The position numbers and the translations under genes are program-made. From the NCBI RefSeq assembly GCF_013106755.1, contig NZ_WHPF01000006.1, positions 124,001 through 188,000 of the forward strand: a stretch of DNA of 64,000 bases, given 5' to 3'. The notes under the pieces were generated by a model. The model searched no databases. It worked only from the letters and a program-made list of their open reading frames with translations, and was not told where the DNA came from. The DNA is from Limnovirga soli. GTDB taxonomy: Bacteria; Bacteroidota; Bacteroidia; Chitinophagales; Chitinophagaceae. Positions 45,571 through 54,828 of the stretch are shown here, piece by piece; within the stretch, counting starts at the first letter, position 1; every line of letters begins with the position of its first letter.

Positions 45571-46203
45571 ATGAGTCCGGAAAGAAAGGATAAATTATTA
45601 ACAGTTTTACACAAAAGACAAAACAACCTTACCGTTGTGCTGGAAAATGTAGAAGACCCCCACAATATTTCTGCTGTAATGCGCACCTGCGATGCAGTAG
45701 GTATTCAGGATATTTATGTACTTAACACAAAAATTCCCAAACATAAAAAATGGGGCTACCGTAGTGGCAGCAGCGCCGCCAAATGGTTAACCTCTCATCA
45801 GTTTGATAACCTGGAAGCCTGCGTTACTGAATTAAGAAAAAACTACCAGTATATTTTTACCACCCATCTGTCTACAGATGCAGTAAGCCTTTATGACATT
45901 GATTTTACCGGCAGCGTTGCGCTGGTTTTTGGTAATGAACATGGTGGTGTAAGCAATGAACTAAGGGCTTTAGCCGATGGTAATTTTATTATCCCTCAAC
46001 TGGGTATTGTACAAAGCCTCAATATTTCAGTAGCTTGTGCGGTTAGTGTATACGAAGCATTCAGACAAAAACAATTGGCCGGGCAATACCAAAGCCCCAG
46101 TTTACCAGCAGAAAGAATTGAACAAATAATGGAACAATGGAGCATAAGCAGGCATGTAATATTGGCCCAAAACAAGCTTGCAAAATCAGACAATCAAATG
46201 TAA
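45571..46203 (+). CDS. SpoU-family tRNA/rRNA 2'-O-methyltransferase (TrmH-like)
   Basis: RNA ribose methyltransferase with the SPOUT knot fold, 210 residues from the ATG at 45571; the longer frame begins with TTG at 45547. The three family motifs are present: ENVEDPHNISAVMRTCDAVG, ALVFGNEHGGVS and IPQLGIVQSLNISVACAVSV. It resembles TrmH, which methylates G18 of tRNA, but paralogues act on other sites, so the exact target is left open. Convergent with the YihY gene, 2 bases between stops. Confidence 0.9.
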   Translation: MSPERKDKLLTVLHKRQNNLTVVLENVEDPHNISAVMRTCDAVGIQDIYVLNTKIPKHKKWGYRSGSSAAKWLTSHQFDNLEACVTELRKNYQYIFTTHLSTDAVSLYDIDFTGSVALVFGNEHGGVSNELRALADGNFIIPQLGIVQSLNISVACAVSVYEAFRQKQLAGQYQSPSLPAERIEQIMEQWSISRHVILAQNKLAKSDNQM

Positions 46204-46205
46204 TA

Positions 46206-47168
46206 TTAGCTATCCCCTTGCATGGCAGCTATATCCCTGTTATCAATTTCGCTTTTTAAATGGTTAATACTTACATTCAGCTCGTAACCAATTAACAATA
46301 CCAGAGAATTAATAAAAATAAGCAGCATAATCATTAAAACAGTACCTATTGACCCGTAAAACTTATCATAGGTAGAAAAATTTTGGGCCCATATAGAGAA
46401 TAAATAGGTGGCCAGAATCATTAAGAATGTAGCAATAATTGCACCGGGAGATAATAATTCCCAACGCTTATGCACCGTAGGCGCAAATTTGTAGATAAAT
46501 GCAATTGAATATAAAAAAAGTAAAATAATTACCACCCAACGTATAGAAAGTATCCAGAATTTTACAGTGCTATTACTGATATTTAGCGAGTCCATAATAC
46601 TGTTAAACAATACACCCTGCCCCGCAGAAATAAGCGCCGTACCTATAATTAGTAACACCATAATAATGGTTAACATGATGGCCCTGAGTCGTTTTTTTAT
46701 AAAATTGGTTTTGGCCCGCTCCATTAACGATCTGTCGAAACTGCGGATAATACCCATCATTGCATTAGAAGCATAAAACATAGCCAGTACAAAACCTATG
46801 GATAGCATCCCGTTCTTGGGCTTATTAAAAAAGTCATCCAGAAAATTCTTTATTACTTTTTGGGAGTCGTTATTAGGAGTAATTTCCATAAACACCTTCA
46901 GCACCTCATTATGAATATTTTTTGCAACTGGTAAATAAGGCACCAACGTAAATAAAAACAAACTGGCAGCCGGTATAGCCATAACAATATTAAAAGAAAT
47001 AGCTGCGGCCCTCACGTTTAATCCCTCCCTTTGTATTTGCATTACAAAGAATTTCACTACATCATACAAGGGCACCCCATGAAAACCGGGCAGAATAATT
47101 TTCTTGCTGCGTTCCCTAACGGCTGTAATTGGGCGTGAAGTAAATATCAGGCGTTCCAGTTTCGTCAA
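46206..47168 (-). CDS. YihY/virulence factor BrkB family membrane protein
   Basis: Integral membrane protein of 320 residues, about six membrane segments, function uncertain. Family features are AAAISFNIVMAIPAASLFLFT and FYGSIGTVLMIMLLIFINSLVLLIGYELN. The frame has no ATG before residue 42; the likely start is TTG at 47168 (LTKLERLIFTSRP, first residue read as Met), 6 bases after the mltG stop. It is probably translated from the same mRNA as mltG. Confidence 0.9.
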   Translation of the reverse strand: MTKLERLIFTSRPITAVRERSKKIILPGFHGVPLYDVVKFFVMQIQREGLNVRAAAISFNIVMAIPAASLFLFTLVPYLPVAKNIHNEVLKVFMEITPNNDSQKVIKNFLDDFFNKPKNGMLSIGFVLAMFYASNAMMGIIRSFDRSLMERAKTNFIKKRLRAIMLTIIMVLLIIGTALISAGQGVLFNSIMDSLNISNSTVKFWILSIRWVVIILLFLYSIAFIYKFAPTVHKRWELLSPGAIIATFLMILATYLFSIWAQNFSTYDKFYGSIGTVLMIMLLIFINSLVLLIGYELNVSINHLKSEIDNRDIAAMQGDS

Positions 47169-47173
47169 AATAA

Positions 47174-48202
47174 TTATTGTTTTTGTTTACGGGCCATCCA
47201 TTCATCTAATGCATGCTGGTATGCCTTGGCATATTGCTCATGTTCTGCATAATTGGTGCTAAAATGATGATACCCGCTAAAATCACTTTTGGCAACAAAG
47301 AAAAGATAATCCGTTCTTGGCGCATCTAACACTGCATCAATAGTAATTTTTGAAGGGGTACATACCGGGCCGGGCGGCAAGCCCTTGTTTCTATACGTAT
47401 TGTAAGGCGATTCAACTTTTAAATGGCCATACAAAATACGCTTTATAGAAAAGTCGCGTAATGCATATTTTATGGTGGGGTCGGCACCTAAAGCCATGCC
47501 TTTATGCCAACGGTTTATATATACACTCGCCACATTACCCTTTTCATCATTTTTATTGGTTTCTTCTTCTATAATGGAGGCAATGGTATATACTTGTTGT
47601 GGAGTTAAGCCGGCATCAGCAGCCCTTTGCAGACGGTTATCATTTTGCCAGAATTTATCATTTTCCGACTGAAGTTTTCCAATGATATCCGGCAATGTAC
47701 TATTCCATTTAATAAAATAGGTATCTGGAATTATCAGGGTAAACAGGGTGTTGGTATCTACATTAAATGTTTTAAGTGAATCGTTACTAAGAAAATATTG
47801 CATAGCAGTAGCCGAGTCAATATCAAAGTTGCGGGCAATTTGCCTGGCAAAATCTTCCTTTACCCTCCATTTATTTATAATTAGTCTAACAGGCGACTGC
47901 GTATTGTTACGTAACATTCTAACTATATTAAACAGGTTTTCGTCTTTTTTAATTTCAAAACGGCCGGGTTTCACTTTTTCCCAAACACTGGCATTTGCAG
48001 CCAACCAATCAAAAACAACACTGTGGTTAATTAAACCATTGTCCATTTGATCTAACACCTGTGTTTTTACATCCTTATCTGGCCTTATAAACAGGAATTT
48101 AGATTTTGATTCAAAACTGGTTGCCGGCCCAAAAACAAGCCATGCAGCCCAGGAGCCTGCAAAAACAAGCACAACAAATATGTACAGGAATATTTTTTTC
48201 AT
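47174..48202 (-). CDS. mltG: Endolytic murein transglycosylase
   Basis: Inner-membrane enzyme that cleaves nascent glycan strands and sets their length. It has 342 residues from the ATG at 48202; the frame is open further to 48247, but the later Met gives MKKIFLYIFVVLVFAG as membrane anchor. YceG/MltG motifs are IIPDTYFIKWNSTL, VYTIASIIEEETNKNDEKGN (catalytic Glu in IEEE) and PYNTYRNKGLPPGPVCTPS. First gene of a pair with the YihY gene. Confidence 0.94.
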   Translation of the reverse strand: MKKIFLYIFVVLVFAGSWAAWLVFGPATSFESKSKFLFIRPDKDVKTQVLDQMDNGLINHSVVFDWLAANASVWEKVKPGRFEIKKDENLFNIVRMLRNNTQSPVRLIINKWRVKEDFARQIARNFDIDSATAMQYFLSNDSLKTFNVDTNTLFTLIIPDTYFIKWNSTLPDIIGKLQSENDKFWQNDNRLQRAADAGLTPQQVYTIASIIEEETNKNDEKGNVASVYINRWHKGMALGADPTIKYALRDFSIKRILYGHLKVESPYNTYRNKGLPPGPVCTPSKITIDAVLDAPRTDYLFFVAKSDFSGYHHFSTNYAEHEQYAKAYQHALDEWMARKQKQ

Positions 48203-48274
48203 TGCACCCCAAAATAACAAAAAAACGCGTTGCATTGGCAAACACATTTATAAAGGGATTGGTTAATTTTTTTT

Positions 48275-48341
48275 GAGCCAACCGATACATCATCTGGCAT
48301 CGGCACTTGCGTCGCACAGTTCAGGGTTCCTCATTTATTGC
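48275..48341 (-). repeat. R1 repeat, reverse copy with full alternative left arm
   Basis: Minus strand: GCAATAAATGAGGAACCCTG, AACTGTGCGACGCAAG, TGCCGATGCCAGATG, tail GGTTGGCTC. It is one of the best examples of the GAGGAAC left arm joined to the standard core. Confidence 0.78.
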
Positions 48342-48417
48342 AGCTAAAAATGCAGGTTTAAAAGACCTTAGTTTATATCGGAGATTTATATGTTTTAGCT
48401 GAATAGCGCATCGGAAC

Positions 48418-48467
48418 GTACAAGTGTGCGACGCAAATGGGATTAATATGTTTACATCAGCCTGGCC
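48418..48467 (+). repeat. R1 repeat, forward copy
   Basis: GTACAAGT, GTGCGACGCAAA, TGGGATTAATATG, tail AGCCTGGCCCAT. Core end is changed (CAAA for CAAG). Inverted relative to 48275-48341. Confidence 0.8.
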
Positions 48468-48494
48468 CATAAATAAAAACAATAAAAGGCAGGC

Positions 48495-48526
48495 AAAAAA
48501 AATCCTGCCTATAAATACAGGCAGGA
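48495..48526 (-). terminator. Terminator of secG
   Basis: TCCTGCCT (48503-48510) pairs with AGGCAGGA (48519-48526). On the minus strand the hairpin is followed by a run of eight T, as expected for the end of the secG transcript. Confidence 0.85.
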
Positions 48527-48547
48527 CTAAAATATGTTTGTGTACAA

Positions 48548-48904
48548 TTACTTGCCAGTATCGGTTGCAGCAGGTAAAGTAGTTGTATTTGAAGGCAATG
48601 TTGCATTTGGTGCAGGGGCAGTAGTAGCAGCACCTGTATTCAATTTTTGAATAACATCGCTACCTGGTGTTGCTGTTGTATTACTAAAGAACAAACTTGA
48701 CACAATGCAAAGAATACCCACTAAACCTGAAAATATCCAGGTGCCTTTTTCTAACACATCATTGGTTTGCTTTACACCCATAACCTGGTTACCAAAACCA
48801 CCTAAATTACCTGATAAACCACCGCCTTTTGGGTTTTGAATTAAAACAATAATACCCAGTAATGCGCAAGCTAAAACGATTAAAATAAAAAATAGAATTG
48901 TCAT
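48548..48904 (-). CDS. secG: Protein translocase subunit SecG
   Basis: Small accessory subunit of the SecYEG export channel, 118 residues. The ATG at 48904 lies one base past the stop of the upstream gene. Two membrane helices flank the conserved loop: FFILIVLACALLGIIVLIQ, then NPKGGGLSGNLGGFGNQVMG, then WIFSGLVGILCIVSSLFF. The C-terminus is an Ala/Thr/Pro-rich tail that is longer than in most SecG. Last gene of the miaB operon. Confidence 0.93.
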   Translation of the reverse strand: MTILFFILIVLACALLGIIVLIQNPKGGGLSGNLGGFGNQVMGVKQTNDVLEKGTWIFSGLVGILCIVSSLFFSNTTATPGSDVIQKLNTGAATTAPAPNATLPSNTTTLPAATDTGK

Positions 48905-48905
48905 T

Positions 48906-50081
48906 TTATTTGTCTTTAAGTTCCTGTATTTTGGCGGCAAAGTAAATGTTTTTGGACGGATCCAAAAAACTTAATTTTTGGTATAACTGAATTGCCTTGG
49001 CGGTTTTACCTTGTTTTGCCAATACCTGGGCCATAGTTTCGGTAATAACCTCTTTTGTTTCGTTAGAAGTTTGGGCAATGTTTTCTATAATACGCTCTGT
49101 ATCGGCATCTGTACCTAAATCGGTAGGTTGTTGGTTTATGCGTTTCATTTGTTTTAGCCATTCGGTAAAACTTTTTACTTTATTAGCCAGTTGGTCTTGC
49201 TGCTGCCCTCCCTGTAATAATTTAATTCCCTGCGAAGCAAAATAATCTATGGTATGAAAGGGGTTTGGTTTATCAGCTACAGGTGCTTCTGAGTTAATAG
49301 TTTTTTGAAATTCCTTCAATTGCTGCTCTACCAGCTTGGAAAGATGATCACTCAGTTCCACACTTAATTCTCCCTCAGGTTCGGGTTCATCCAACGGCAA
49401 ATCACCTTCATCAACCTGGTCTGTAACCTCCTGTGGCTGGTTGTCGGGCTGAATTACTTCGTTTACCAAAGCTGGCTCTATTAGCAGCTCTATTTTAGTT
49501 TGGGGTGCTTCTATTTCAGTATGTAATACAGTTTCGGGTACACTGTCTTCAGCAGGCTCCACAACCGCAATACCTTCAACATTCTGTTCAGGTACAACTT
49601 TTTCTACCTGTTGCTCTGGTTCATTAGCTATTTCAGGCTCTAATTGTTCAGCTTCTATTAGCGTATCTGCTATAAGTTCCTGCGCTGGTTCAATGTCTGT
49701 TTCTACTATTACCTCCGGTTCTTCTTCTGTTCCTGTATTTGTTGCCTCAAATATGGAAGCAGCAATATTTTCCTGAATAGCTGCTATTGCGATATTTTCC
49801 TCTGGTAAATTTTTCACTTCTTCAGGCTGATCAATCAACCTACCTTCCGGATTAACCAGGTACTGCAGCCAAAGGGTATCATTAAAGTATAAGGCTGTTT
49901 TTTTCCATTGAGCATTTGCCTTAATATCAGAGGTAGCTTGTTCCTGCTGCGCTAGTAGTAATTGACCAAAGGCAAAATAGGGATGGTTTGCCAATAAAGC
50001 AGTTAACTTATCATACTCAATATTGTGTAATGATAGTTGCTCTGATAGTTCCTGTATGATATCCTGCCCGGCTTTTATCAT
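48906..50081 (-). CDS. Acidic protein with C-terminal TPR-like segment
   Basis: Soluble protein of 391 residues from the ATG at 50081. The frame opens earlier with TTG at 50096. The N-terminal 85 residues are helical, the centre (about 100-250) is extremely rich in Glu, Pro and Val and probably disordered, and the C-terminus looks like a single TPR (MAQVLAKQGKTAKAIQLYQKL, then SFLDPSKNIYFAAKIQEL). This gene is a regular member of the lptE-secG block in the group. No enzymatic motif is seen; a scaffold role is inferred. Confidence 0.8.
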   Translation of the reverse strand: MIKAGQDIIQELSEQLSLHNIEYDKLTALLANHPYFAFGQLLLAQQEQATSDIKANAQWKKTALYFNDTLWLQYLVNPEGRLIDQPEEVKNLPEENIAIAAIQENIAASIFEATNTGTEEEPEVIVETDIEPAQELIADTLIEAEQLEPEIANEPEQQVEKVVPEQNVEGIAVVEPAEDSVPETVLHTEIEAPQTKIELLIEPALVNEVIQPDNQPQEVTDQVDEGDLPLDEPEPEGELSVELSDHLSKLVEQQLKEFQKTINSEAPVADKPNPFHTIDYFASQGIKLLQGGQQQDQLANKVKSFTEWLKQMKRINQQPTDLGTDADTERIIENIAQTSNETKEVITETMAQVLAKQGKTAKAIQLYQKLSFLDPSKNIYFAAKIQELKDK

Positions 50082-50101
50082 TTGGTGAAAATACAATTCT
50101 G

Positions 50102-50626
50102 TTACCAGTTAGAAAAAATACGGTTAAAAATTTCATCTGTTACATTCTTGATGATATCGTCCAGTAACTGATTTTCGGCCTGCTGTAAACTTAGTCCTGC
50201 AGAGAAATCAAAATCCCTGCTTACATCATATTCCTGAGATTTGCCATCCAATGAATTAAATAAAGTAATATGAACTGCTACTGTTAATCGGTTGGTAGCA
50301 GCCTGCTGCCTGGTGGTACCACCCTGACTGCTTAAACCTGCCGTGCTTACGTTATAGCTACTGATATAACCGCTAATCTGATAATGGGCATCGTCTTTAT
50401 TGGTACGAATTAAGCGGGTTTGGTTAGAAATTTTTTGTTGCAATTGATCCGTTAATCTTGGGCTTAACTGTGGGTTTTTATAGCTGGCCCTGTTTTCAAG
50501 AAAGCTAATCTTTACTGTTTTTACCTCAGGCGGAATAGTAACATCTTTAAATGTGTATACCCCACAGGAGCTTAGAAAAAATACCATGCCAAGCACTAAT
50601 AAAAAAACCACCTGCCTTCTAAACAT
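50102..50626 (-). CDS. lptE: LptE family lipoprotein (LPS assembly)
   Basis: Outer-membrane lipoprotein predicted to partner LptD in placing lipopolysaccharide on the cell surface. It has 174 residues from the ATG at 50626, which starts the signal MFRRQVVFLLVLGMVFFLSSC ending in lipobox LSSC; two upstream ATGs at 50659 and 50692 overlap or abut the previous gene. The mature start GVYTFKDVTIPPEVKTVKI is typical of Bacteroidota LptE. Other family signs are LSPRLTDQLQQKI and QQAENQLLDDIIKNVTDEIF. Confidence 0.88.
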   Translation of the reverse strand: MFRRQVVFLLVLGMVFFLSSCGVYTFKDVTIPPEVKTVKISFLENRASYKNPQLSPRLTDQLQQKISNQTRLIRTNKDDAHYQISGYISSYNVSTAGLSSQGGTTRQQAATNRLTVAVHITLFNSLDGKSQEYDVSRDFDFSAGLSLQQAENQLLDDIIKNVTDEIFNRIFSNW

Positions 50627-50675
50627 ATTAACGGTAATTATAGTTCTTTGAAGTTGCATTATTGATGGAAAGCTA

Positions 50676-51974
50676 TTATTCTTCAATGTCATATTCTTTT
50701 AGTTTTCTGTATAATGTTCTTTCACTAATGCCCAAATCCGACGATGCATCTTTTCTTTTACCCTTATGTTTTTTCAAGGCTTTTATAATCAATTCCTTTT
50801 CCTTATCCATAATATTTAGCGATTCTTCCACATCCTCGTGTTGATGAATATCATTTTCATGTGTAAAAATTACTGGTTGTTGGGTAACCTGCGCCTGTGG
50901 CGAATATGCATTGTGTACTACTGCAGGCATAATTTGCGGCTGATAGTCATTATTGTTGTGCCCGTTATAATCATTTACCAGTGACTCTTGCGTAAAATTG
51001 GCGGCCTGGCCTGCCAATGCAGGGTTTTGCAAAATTTCAAGGAACATTTTTTTCAACTCGGTAACATCCTTTTTCATGTCGAAAAAAAGTTTGTATAGAA
51101 TTTCTCTCTCATTGGAGAAATCATTATTTGCAGCCGGTGTTGGTTGATTAGCCAAAACAGGCAATCGATAGAAATTTTTCTCGGGCAAAAATTTTCTCAA
51201 CTCTGGCGCTGTAATAAATGATTGGACACTTAATACAGAAATCTGCTCTGCAATATTCTTCAATTCCCTAACATTACCGGGCCAGGGATAGTTAATTAAC
51301 AGGGCTTTTGCTTCTTCATCCAGTTGCACCGGTGTGGTTTTATACCGCTCTGCAAAATCAACTACAAATTTTCTGAATAGGATAGGTATATCCTCTTTTC
51401 TGTCTCTTAAAGAAGGTACCCGAATGGGTACGGTACTTAACCTGTAATACAAATCTTCCCTAAACTTACCGGTTTGGGTAAATTCCAGTAATTCGCGGTT
51501 GGTAGCGGCAATTACCCGCACATCCGTTTTTTGCACTTTTGATGATCCAACCCTGATAAACTCACCTGTTTCAAGCACCCTTAACAACCGAGCCTGTGTT
51601 CCAATAGGCATCTCCCCTATTTCATCCAAAAAAATAGTGCCGCCACTCACTGTTTCAAAGTAACCTTTTCTGCTATCTACTGCACCGGTGAAGGACCCTT
51701 TCTCATGGCCAAATAATTCTGAATCAATTGTGCCCTCGGGTATTGCACCACAGTTTACGGCAATAAAATGATTATGCTTGCGGGAAGATAATGCGTGAAT
51801 GATTTGCGAAAAAACTTCCTTACCAACTCCACTCTCACCAACAATTAACACACTTAAATCCGTTGAAGCCACTTGTATAGCTGTATTCAATGCATTATGC
51901 AATGCAAGCGAATTACCAATAATGCCAAATCGGTTTTTTATACTTTGTATATCCATTGTTTTAGAATTAAACAT
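50676..51974 (-). CDS. Sigma-54-dependent transcriptional activator without receiver
   Basis: AAA+ activator of sigma-54 RNA polymerase, 432 residues; the ATG at 51956 is an alternative start. The AAA+ domain covers about 12-240: Walker A GESGVGKE, the sigma-54 contact loop as GSFTGA (usual GAFTGA), Walker B GGTIFLDEIGEMP and the R-finger region. A poorly conserved linker (about 285-375) precedes a Fis-type helix-turn-helix (KGKRKDASSDLGISERTLYR). There is no N-terminal receiver or other sensor, so its activity must be set by amount or by a partner protein. Second gene of the miaB operon. Confidence 0.94.
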   Translation of the reverse strand: MFNSKTMDIQSIKNRFGIIGNSLALHNALNTAIQVASTDLSVLIVGESGVGKEVFSQIIHALSSRKHNHFIAVNCGAIPEGTIDSELFGHEKGSFTGAVDSRKGYFETVSGGTIFLDEIGEMPIGTQARLLRVLETGEFIRVGSSKVQKTDVRVIAATNRELLEFTQTGKFREDLYYRLSTVPIRVPSLRDRKEDIPILFRKFVVDFAERYKTTPVQLDEEAKALLINYPWPGNVRELKNIAEQISVLSVQSFITAPELRKFLPEKNFYRLPVLANQPTPAANNDFSNEREILYKLFFDMKKDVTELKKMFLEILQNPALAGQAANFTQESLVNDYNGHNNNDYQPQIMPAVVHNAYSPQAQVTQQPVIFTHENDIHQHEDVEESLNIMDKEKELIIKALKKHKGKRKDASSDLGISERTLYRKLKEYDIEE

Positions 51975-52025
51975 TACCCGTATTTACATTCTCGGGTAAT
52001 TATTGGCCTGCCTTACATGTTACTT

Positions 52026-53450
52026 TTAAACCACTGCTTCACCAATTAAGGTTGCTTTTGAACACTCATGCACTTTTACATCCACATAATCTCCTTTTGT
52101 AAGTTGTAGGTTTGCCTTAGGAAAAATAATTACTTTATTGTGAGAGGTTCTGCCTAGCCAATCCAGGTTACTACGTTTACTATCGCCCTCAATTAATACC
52201 TTATAAGTTTTGCCAACTTCAATAATATTGCTTTGATAAGATAACTGATATTGCAGGTCTACAATTTCCTGCAGCCGGCGTTTCTTGGTTTCCAATGATA
52301 CATCATCTGTAAACCTACGTTCAGCAAGGGTGCCGGGGCGTTCACTGTAAAAATAAGTATAGCTTAAATCGTATTTACTATAGCTCATTATATCCATGGT
52401 TTGCAGATGATCTTCTTCCGTTTCTGTACAAAAACCAGCAATGATATCTGAACTAATACCACAATCTGGAATAATTTTTCTAATCTGGTCAACCTTGGCC
52501 ATATACCATTCCCTGGTATAGGTTCTATTCATTAATTGTAATATTCTGTTACTGCCACTTTGTACAGGAAGATGTATATAGTTACAGATATTCTCATATT
52601 TTGCAATGGTGTGTAATACATCATCCGTTATGTCCTTAGGGTGCGAAGTGCTAAACCTTACCCTTAATTCAGGGCTAACCAAGGCAACTTTTTCCAACAA
52701 ATTGGCAAAGTTGACAATAGTGGTATTATCATTGGCTACCCAGTAATAACTGTCAACGTTTTGCCCTAGTAAGGTTACATCCTTAAAACCGCGGTTAAAT
52801 AGGTCTTTGGCCTCTTCTACTATTGAATCAGCATCACGGCTGCGTTCACGGCCACGGGTAAACGGTACCACGCAAAAACTACACATATTATTGCAGCCGC
52901 GCATAATAGATATAAATGCATTTACGCCATTACTTTGTAATCGTACCGGCGATATATCAGCATAGGTTTCATCCCTGCTTAATAATACATTCACTGCTTT
53001 TTGGCCGGTTTCGGCCTCTTCAATTAGGCCGGGTAAACTGCGGTACGCATCGGGGCCCACCACCATATCCACCAATTTCTCTTCCTCCAGCAATTTACTT
53101 TTTAAGCGCTCTGCCATGCATCCCAAAACGCCAACCAACATACCTGGTTTAGCCTGTTTTAATTTTCTAAATTCGGTAAGGCGCTTACGTACTGTTTGCT
53201 CAGCTTTTTCTCTTATAGAGCAGGTGTTTACAAAAATCAAATCAGCTTCCTCTGTGTTTAAGGTGGCGCCAAAACCTTCTTTATGTAAAATAGAAGCTAC
53301 AATTTCACTATCGCTAAAATTCATGGCGCAACCATAACTTTCTATATAGAATTTTTTTCTGTAGCTGTTTTCATCTAGGGCAAATGGCGCAAAAGCTTCA
53401 CCTTGCCTGGCTTCATCATGTTCTTTGGCAGTTATTTGCAGCGTATCCAT
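52026..53450 (-). CDS. miaB: tRNA-2-methylthio-N6-dimethylallyladenosine synthase
   Basis: Radical SAM enzyme that adds the methylthio group to i6A37 of tRNAs. It has 474 residues. The N-terminal UPF0004 domain shows [20 protein letters not shown] with cluster cysteines there, [13 protein letters not shown] and [10 protein letters not shown]. The radical SAM cysteines are in [20 protein letters not shown]. The C-terminal TRAM domain begins near [14 protein letters not shown]. First gene of the block miaB, sigma-54 activator, lptE, TPR, secG, all on the same strand with small gaps. Confidence 0.96.
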   Translation of the reverse strand: MDTLQITAKEHDEARQGEAFAPFALDENSYRKKFYIESYGCAMNFSDSEIVASILHKEGFGATLNTEEADLIFVNTCSIREKAEQTVRKRLTEFRKLKQAKPGMLVGVLGCMAERLKSKLLEEEKLVDMVVGPDAYRSLPGLIEEAETGQKAVNVLLSRDETYADISPVRLQSNGVNAFISIMRGCNNMCSFCVVPFTRGRERSRDADSIVEEAKDLFNRGFKDVTLLGQNVDSYYWVANDNTTIVNFANLLEKVALVSPELRVRFSTSHPKDITDDVLHTIAKYENICNYIHLPVQSGSNRILQLMNRTYTREWYMAKVDQIRKIIPDCGISSDIIAGFCTETEEDHLQTMDIMSYSKYDLSYTYFYSERPGTLAERRFTDDVSLETKKRRLQEIVDLQYQLSYQSNIIEVGKTYKVLIEGDSKRSNLDWLGRTSHNKVIIFPKANLQLTKGDYVDVKVHECSKATLIGEAVV

Positions 53451-53494
53451 TTATAAAAATCCTTGTTTTAAAATATTTGTTTATTTATTTGGTT

Positions 53495-53541
53495 GCCGGC
53501 TATGGTTCCATATCGGCTTTTGTTGTGTCACTCACTTGTAC
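53495..53541 (-). repeat. R1 repeat, reverse, GAGTGACACAA core
   Basis: Minus strand: GTACAAGT, GAGTGACACAA, CAAAAGCCGATATGG, tail GCCGGCAACC. Left arm is standard but the core is the GAGTGACACAA variant. Confidence 0.75.
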
Positions 53542-53689
53542 TCCATATCAATTTGCAGCAAAGCCTAATTGTTATTGTAATAATTGGTATCGGCCAGTGA
53601 TAACAGTCTGCAAAAATATATAAAAATTGTTGTACTGACTGTTTGACAGTTTATTAACATTATTATAGGAAGCCCAAAGTAAATTTGCG

Positions 53690-53697
53690 GTCAAGAA
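53690..53697 (+). promoter_or_regulatory. Possible -7 box (TAAATTTG)
   Basis: Exact TAnnTTTG. It is 175 bases upstream of the DUF3078 start, so the link is uncertain. No clear -33 box at the expected spacing. Confidence 0.35.
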
Positions 53698-53787
53698 TAG
53701 CGTTATTCGTTTTCAGGTAAAGTATATCTTAGTGTTATGAATTTGTTGGATAGTGTTGTATTTTTTGCCGAGGCATAGGAGAACGAT

Positions 53788-53837
53788 GCTGTGTGCGACG
53801 CAAGTAAAGCTGATAATAGAAGAATAGCCGGGTTCAT
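53788..53837 (+). repeat. R1 repeat, forward copy
   Basis: GCTGT left end preceded by GGAGAACGAT, then GTGCGACGCAAG, TAAAGCTGATAATAG, tail AGCCGGGTTCATAA. It is 34 bases from the DUF3078 start. Confidence 0.8.
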
Positions 53838-53871
53838 AATAATAATGTGCATGTAAACCTTAAATAATCAC

Positions 53872-54828
53872 ATGAGTAAACACGCTTTATTAAGCATTGT
53901 ATGTTTTGCAATGGTATTTATGTCGAGTGCGCAGGATTATATACCTGTAAAAGTGCTGCCTTCAGAAATTTTTAAAACAGTAAAAAAAGACCAGAACGAT
54001 ACTGCCAAATGGACCTGGAAACGGGGTGGTATGGTAAACCTGAATGTGGCCCAGGGATCGTTAAGTAACTGGGCATCGGGCGGTGATAATTTTACAATTG
54101 CAGTGGCTTCGTACCTGAATTATCATATTTTAAATAAAGGGCCCAAGCATAATTGGGACAATAGTGCCGATTTTAATTTTGGGTATATTAATACCACATC
54201 GCTTGGCAGCCGTAAAAATGATGACAGGCTTGATGTTTTGTCTAAGTATGGTTATAGTATTGATAGTACCGGAAAATGGTATTTATCTGCCTTGTTTAAT
54301 TTCAGGTCGCAGTTTTTTGATGGTAATTCTTACAGTAATAATGTGGCCACTTTAAATTCTACTTTATTATCGCCGGCTTACTTATTTCTGGCCGCTGGTT
54401 TTGATTTTAAACCTTATAAACATTATTCCCTGTTCTTTTCCCCGGTTACAGAACGTATGACAATTGTAGCCAGCAAAAGACTTTCTGACAAAGGCTTATA
54501 CGGTGTACCAGCCGGCAGCCATTCTATTAACCAGATTGGTGCTTTTGCTTCTACTACATTTACTTCTCCGGTGTTTAAAAATGTTGTGTATAAAGGCAAG
54601 ATGGATTTGTTTAGCGATTATGGCCACAACCCGGAGAATGTTGACATGTATTTTACCAACTTCTTTAATTTCAAAATAAACAAGTTTTTATCTGCCACCT
54701 ATAACCTGGATCTTATTTACGATGACGATGTAAAGTTATTTGGTAAAAACAGCGATAGTCCGGGGCTGCAATTAAAAAGCCTGATTGGCATTGGGTTTTC
54801 TATGCCATTTAATGTAATTATGAATTAG
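53872..54828 (+). CDS. DUF3078 exported protein
   Basis: Outer-membrane-type protein of 318 residues, function unknown. Signal peptide MSKHALLSIVCFAMVFMSSA. The family start is WTWKRGGMVNLNVAQGSLSNW followed by ASGGDNF. The rest alternates aromatic and polar residues as in beta-barrel strands (YLFLAAGFDFKPYKHYSLFF) and ends in a hydrophobic residue run (GFSMPFNVIMN). Its last 11 bases overlap the end of the convergent VOC gene. Confidence 0.88.
   Translation: MSKHALLSIVCFAMVFMSSAQDYIPVKVLPSEIFKTVKKDQNDTAKWTWKRGGMVNLNVAQGSLSNWASGGDNFTIAVASYLNYHILNKGPKHNWDNSADFNFGYINTTSLGSRKNDDRLDVLSKYGYSIDSTGKWYLSALFNFRSQFFDGNSYSNNVATLNSTLLSPAYLFLAAGFDFKPYKHYSLFFSPVTERMTIVASKRLSDKGLYGVPAGSHSINQIGAFASTTFTSPVFKNVVYKGKMDLFSDYGHNPENVDMYFTNFFNFKINKFLSATYNLDLIYDDDVKLFGKNSDSPGLQLKSLIGIGFSMPFNVIMN

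Larger units (their letters stand above)
48203..48547. other. Intergenic region mltG / secG with an inverted R1 pair
   Basis: 345 bases between same-strand genes. It contains the reverse R1 copy 48275-48341, the forward copy 48418-48467 and the secG terminator 48495-48526. The part next to 48202 should hold the mltG promoter; none matches the consensus exactly. Confidence 0.6.
53451..53871. other. Divergent intergenic region miaB / DUF3078 gene
   Basis: 421 bases. It contains R1 copies at 53495-53541 and 53788-53837 and, at 53690-53697, the sequence TAAATTTG, an exact -7 match on the plus strand. If that box serves the DUF3078 gene, the transcript would have a leader of about 170 bases that includes the forward R1 copy. 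The 60-base T-rich stretch 53751-53770 shows no gene. Confidence 0.45.
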
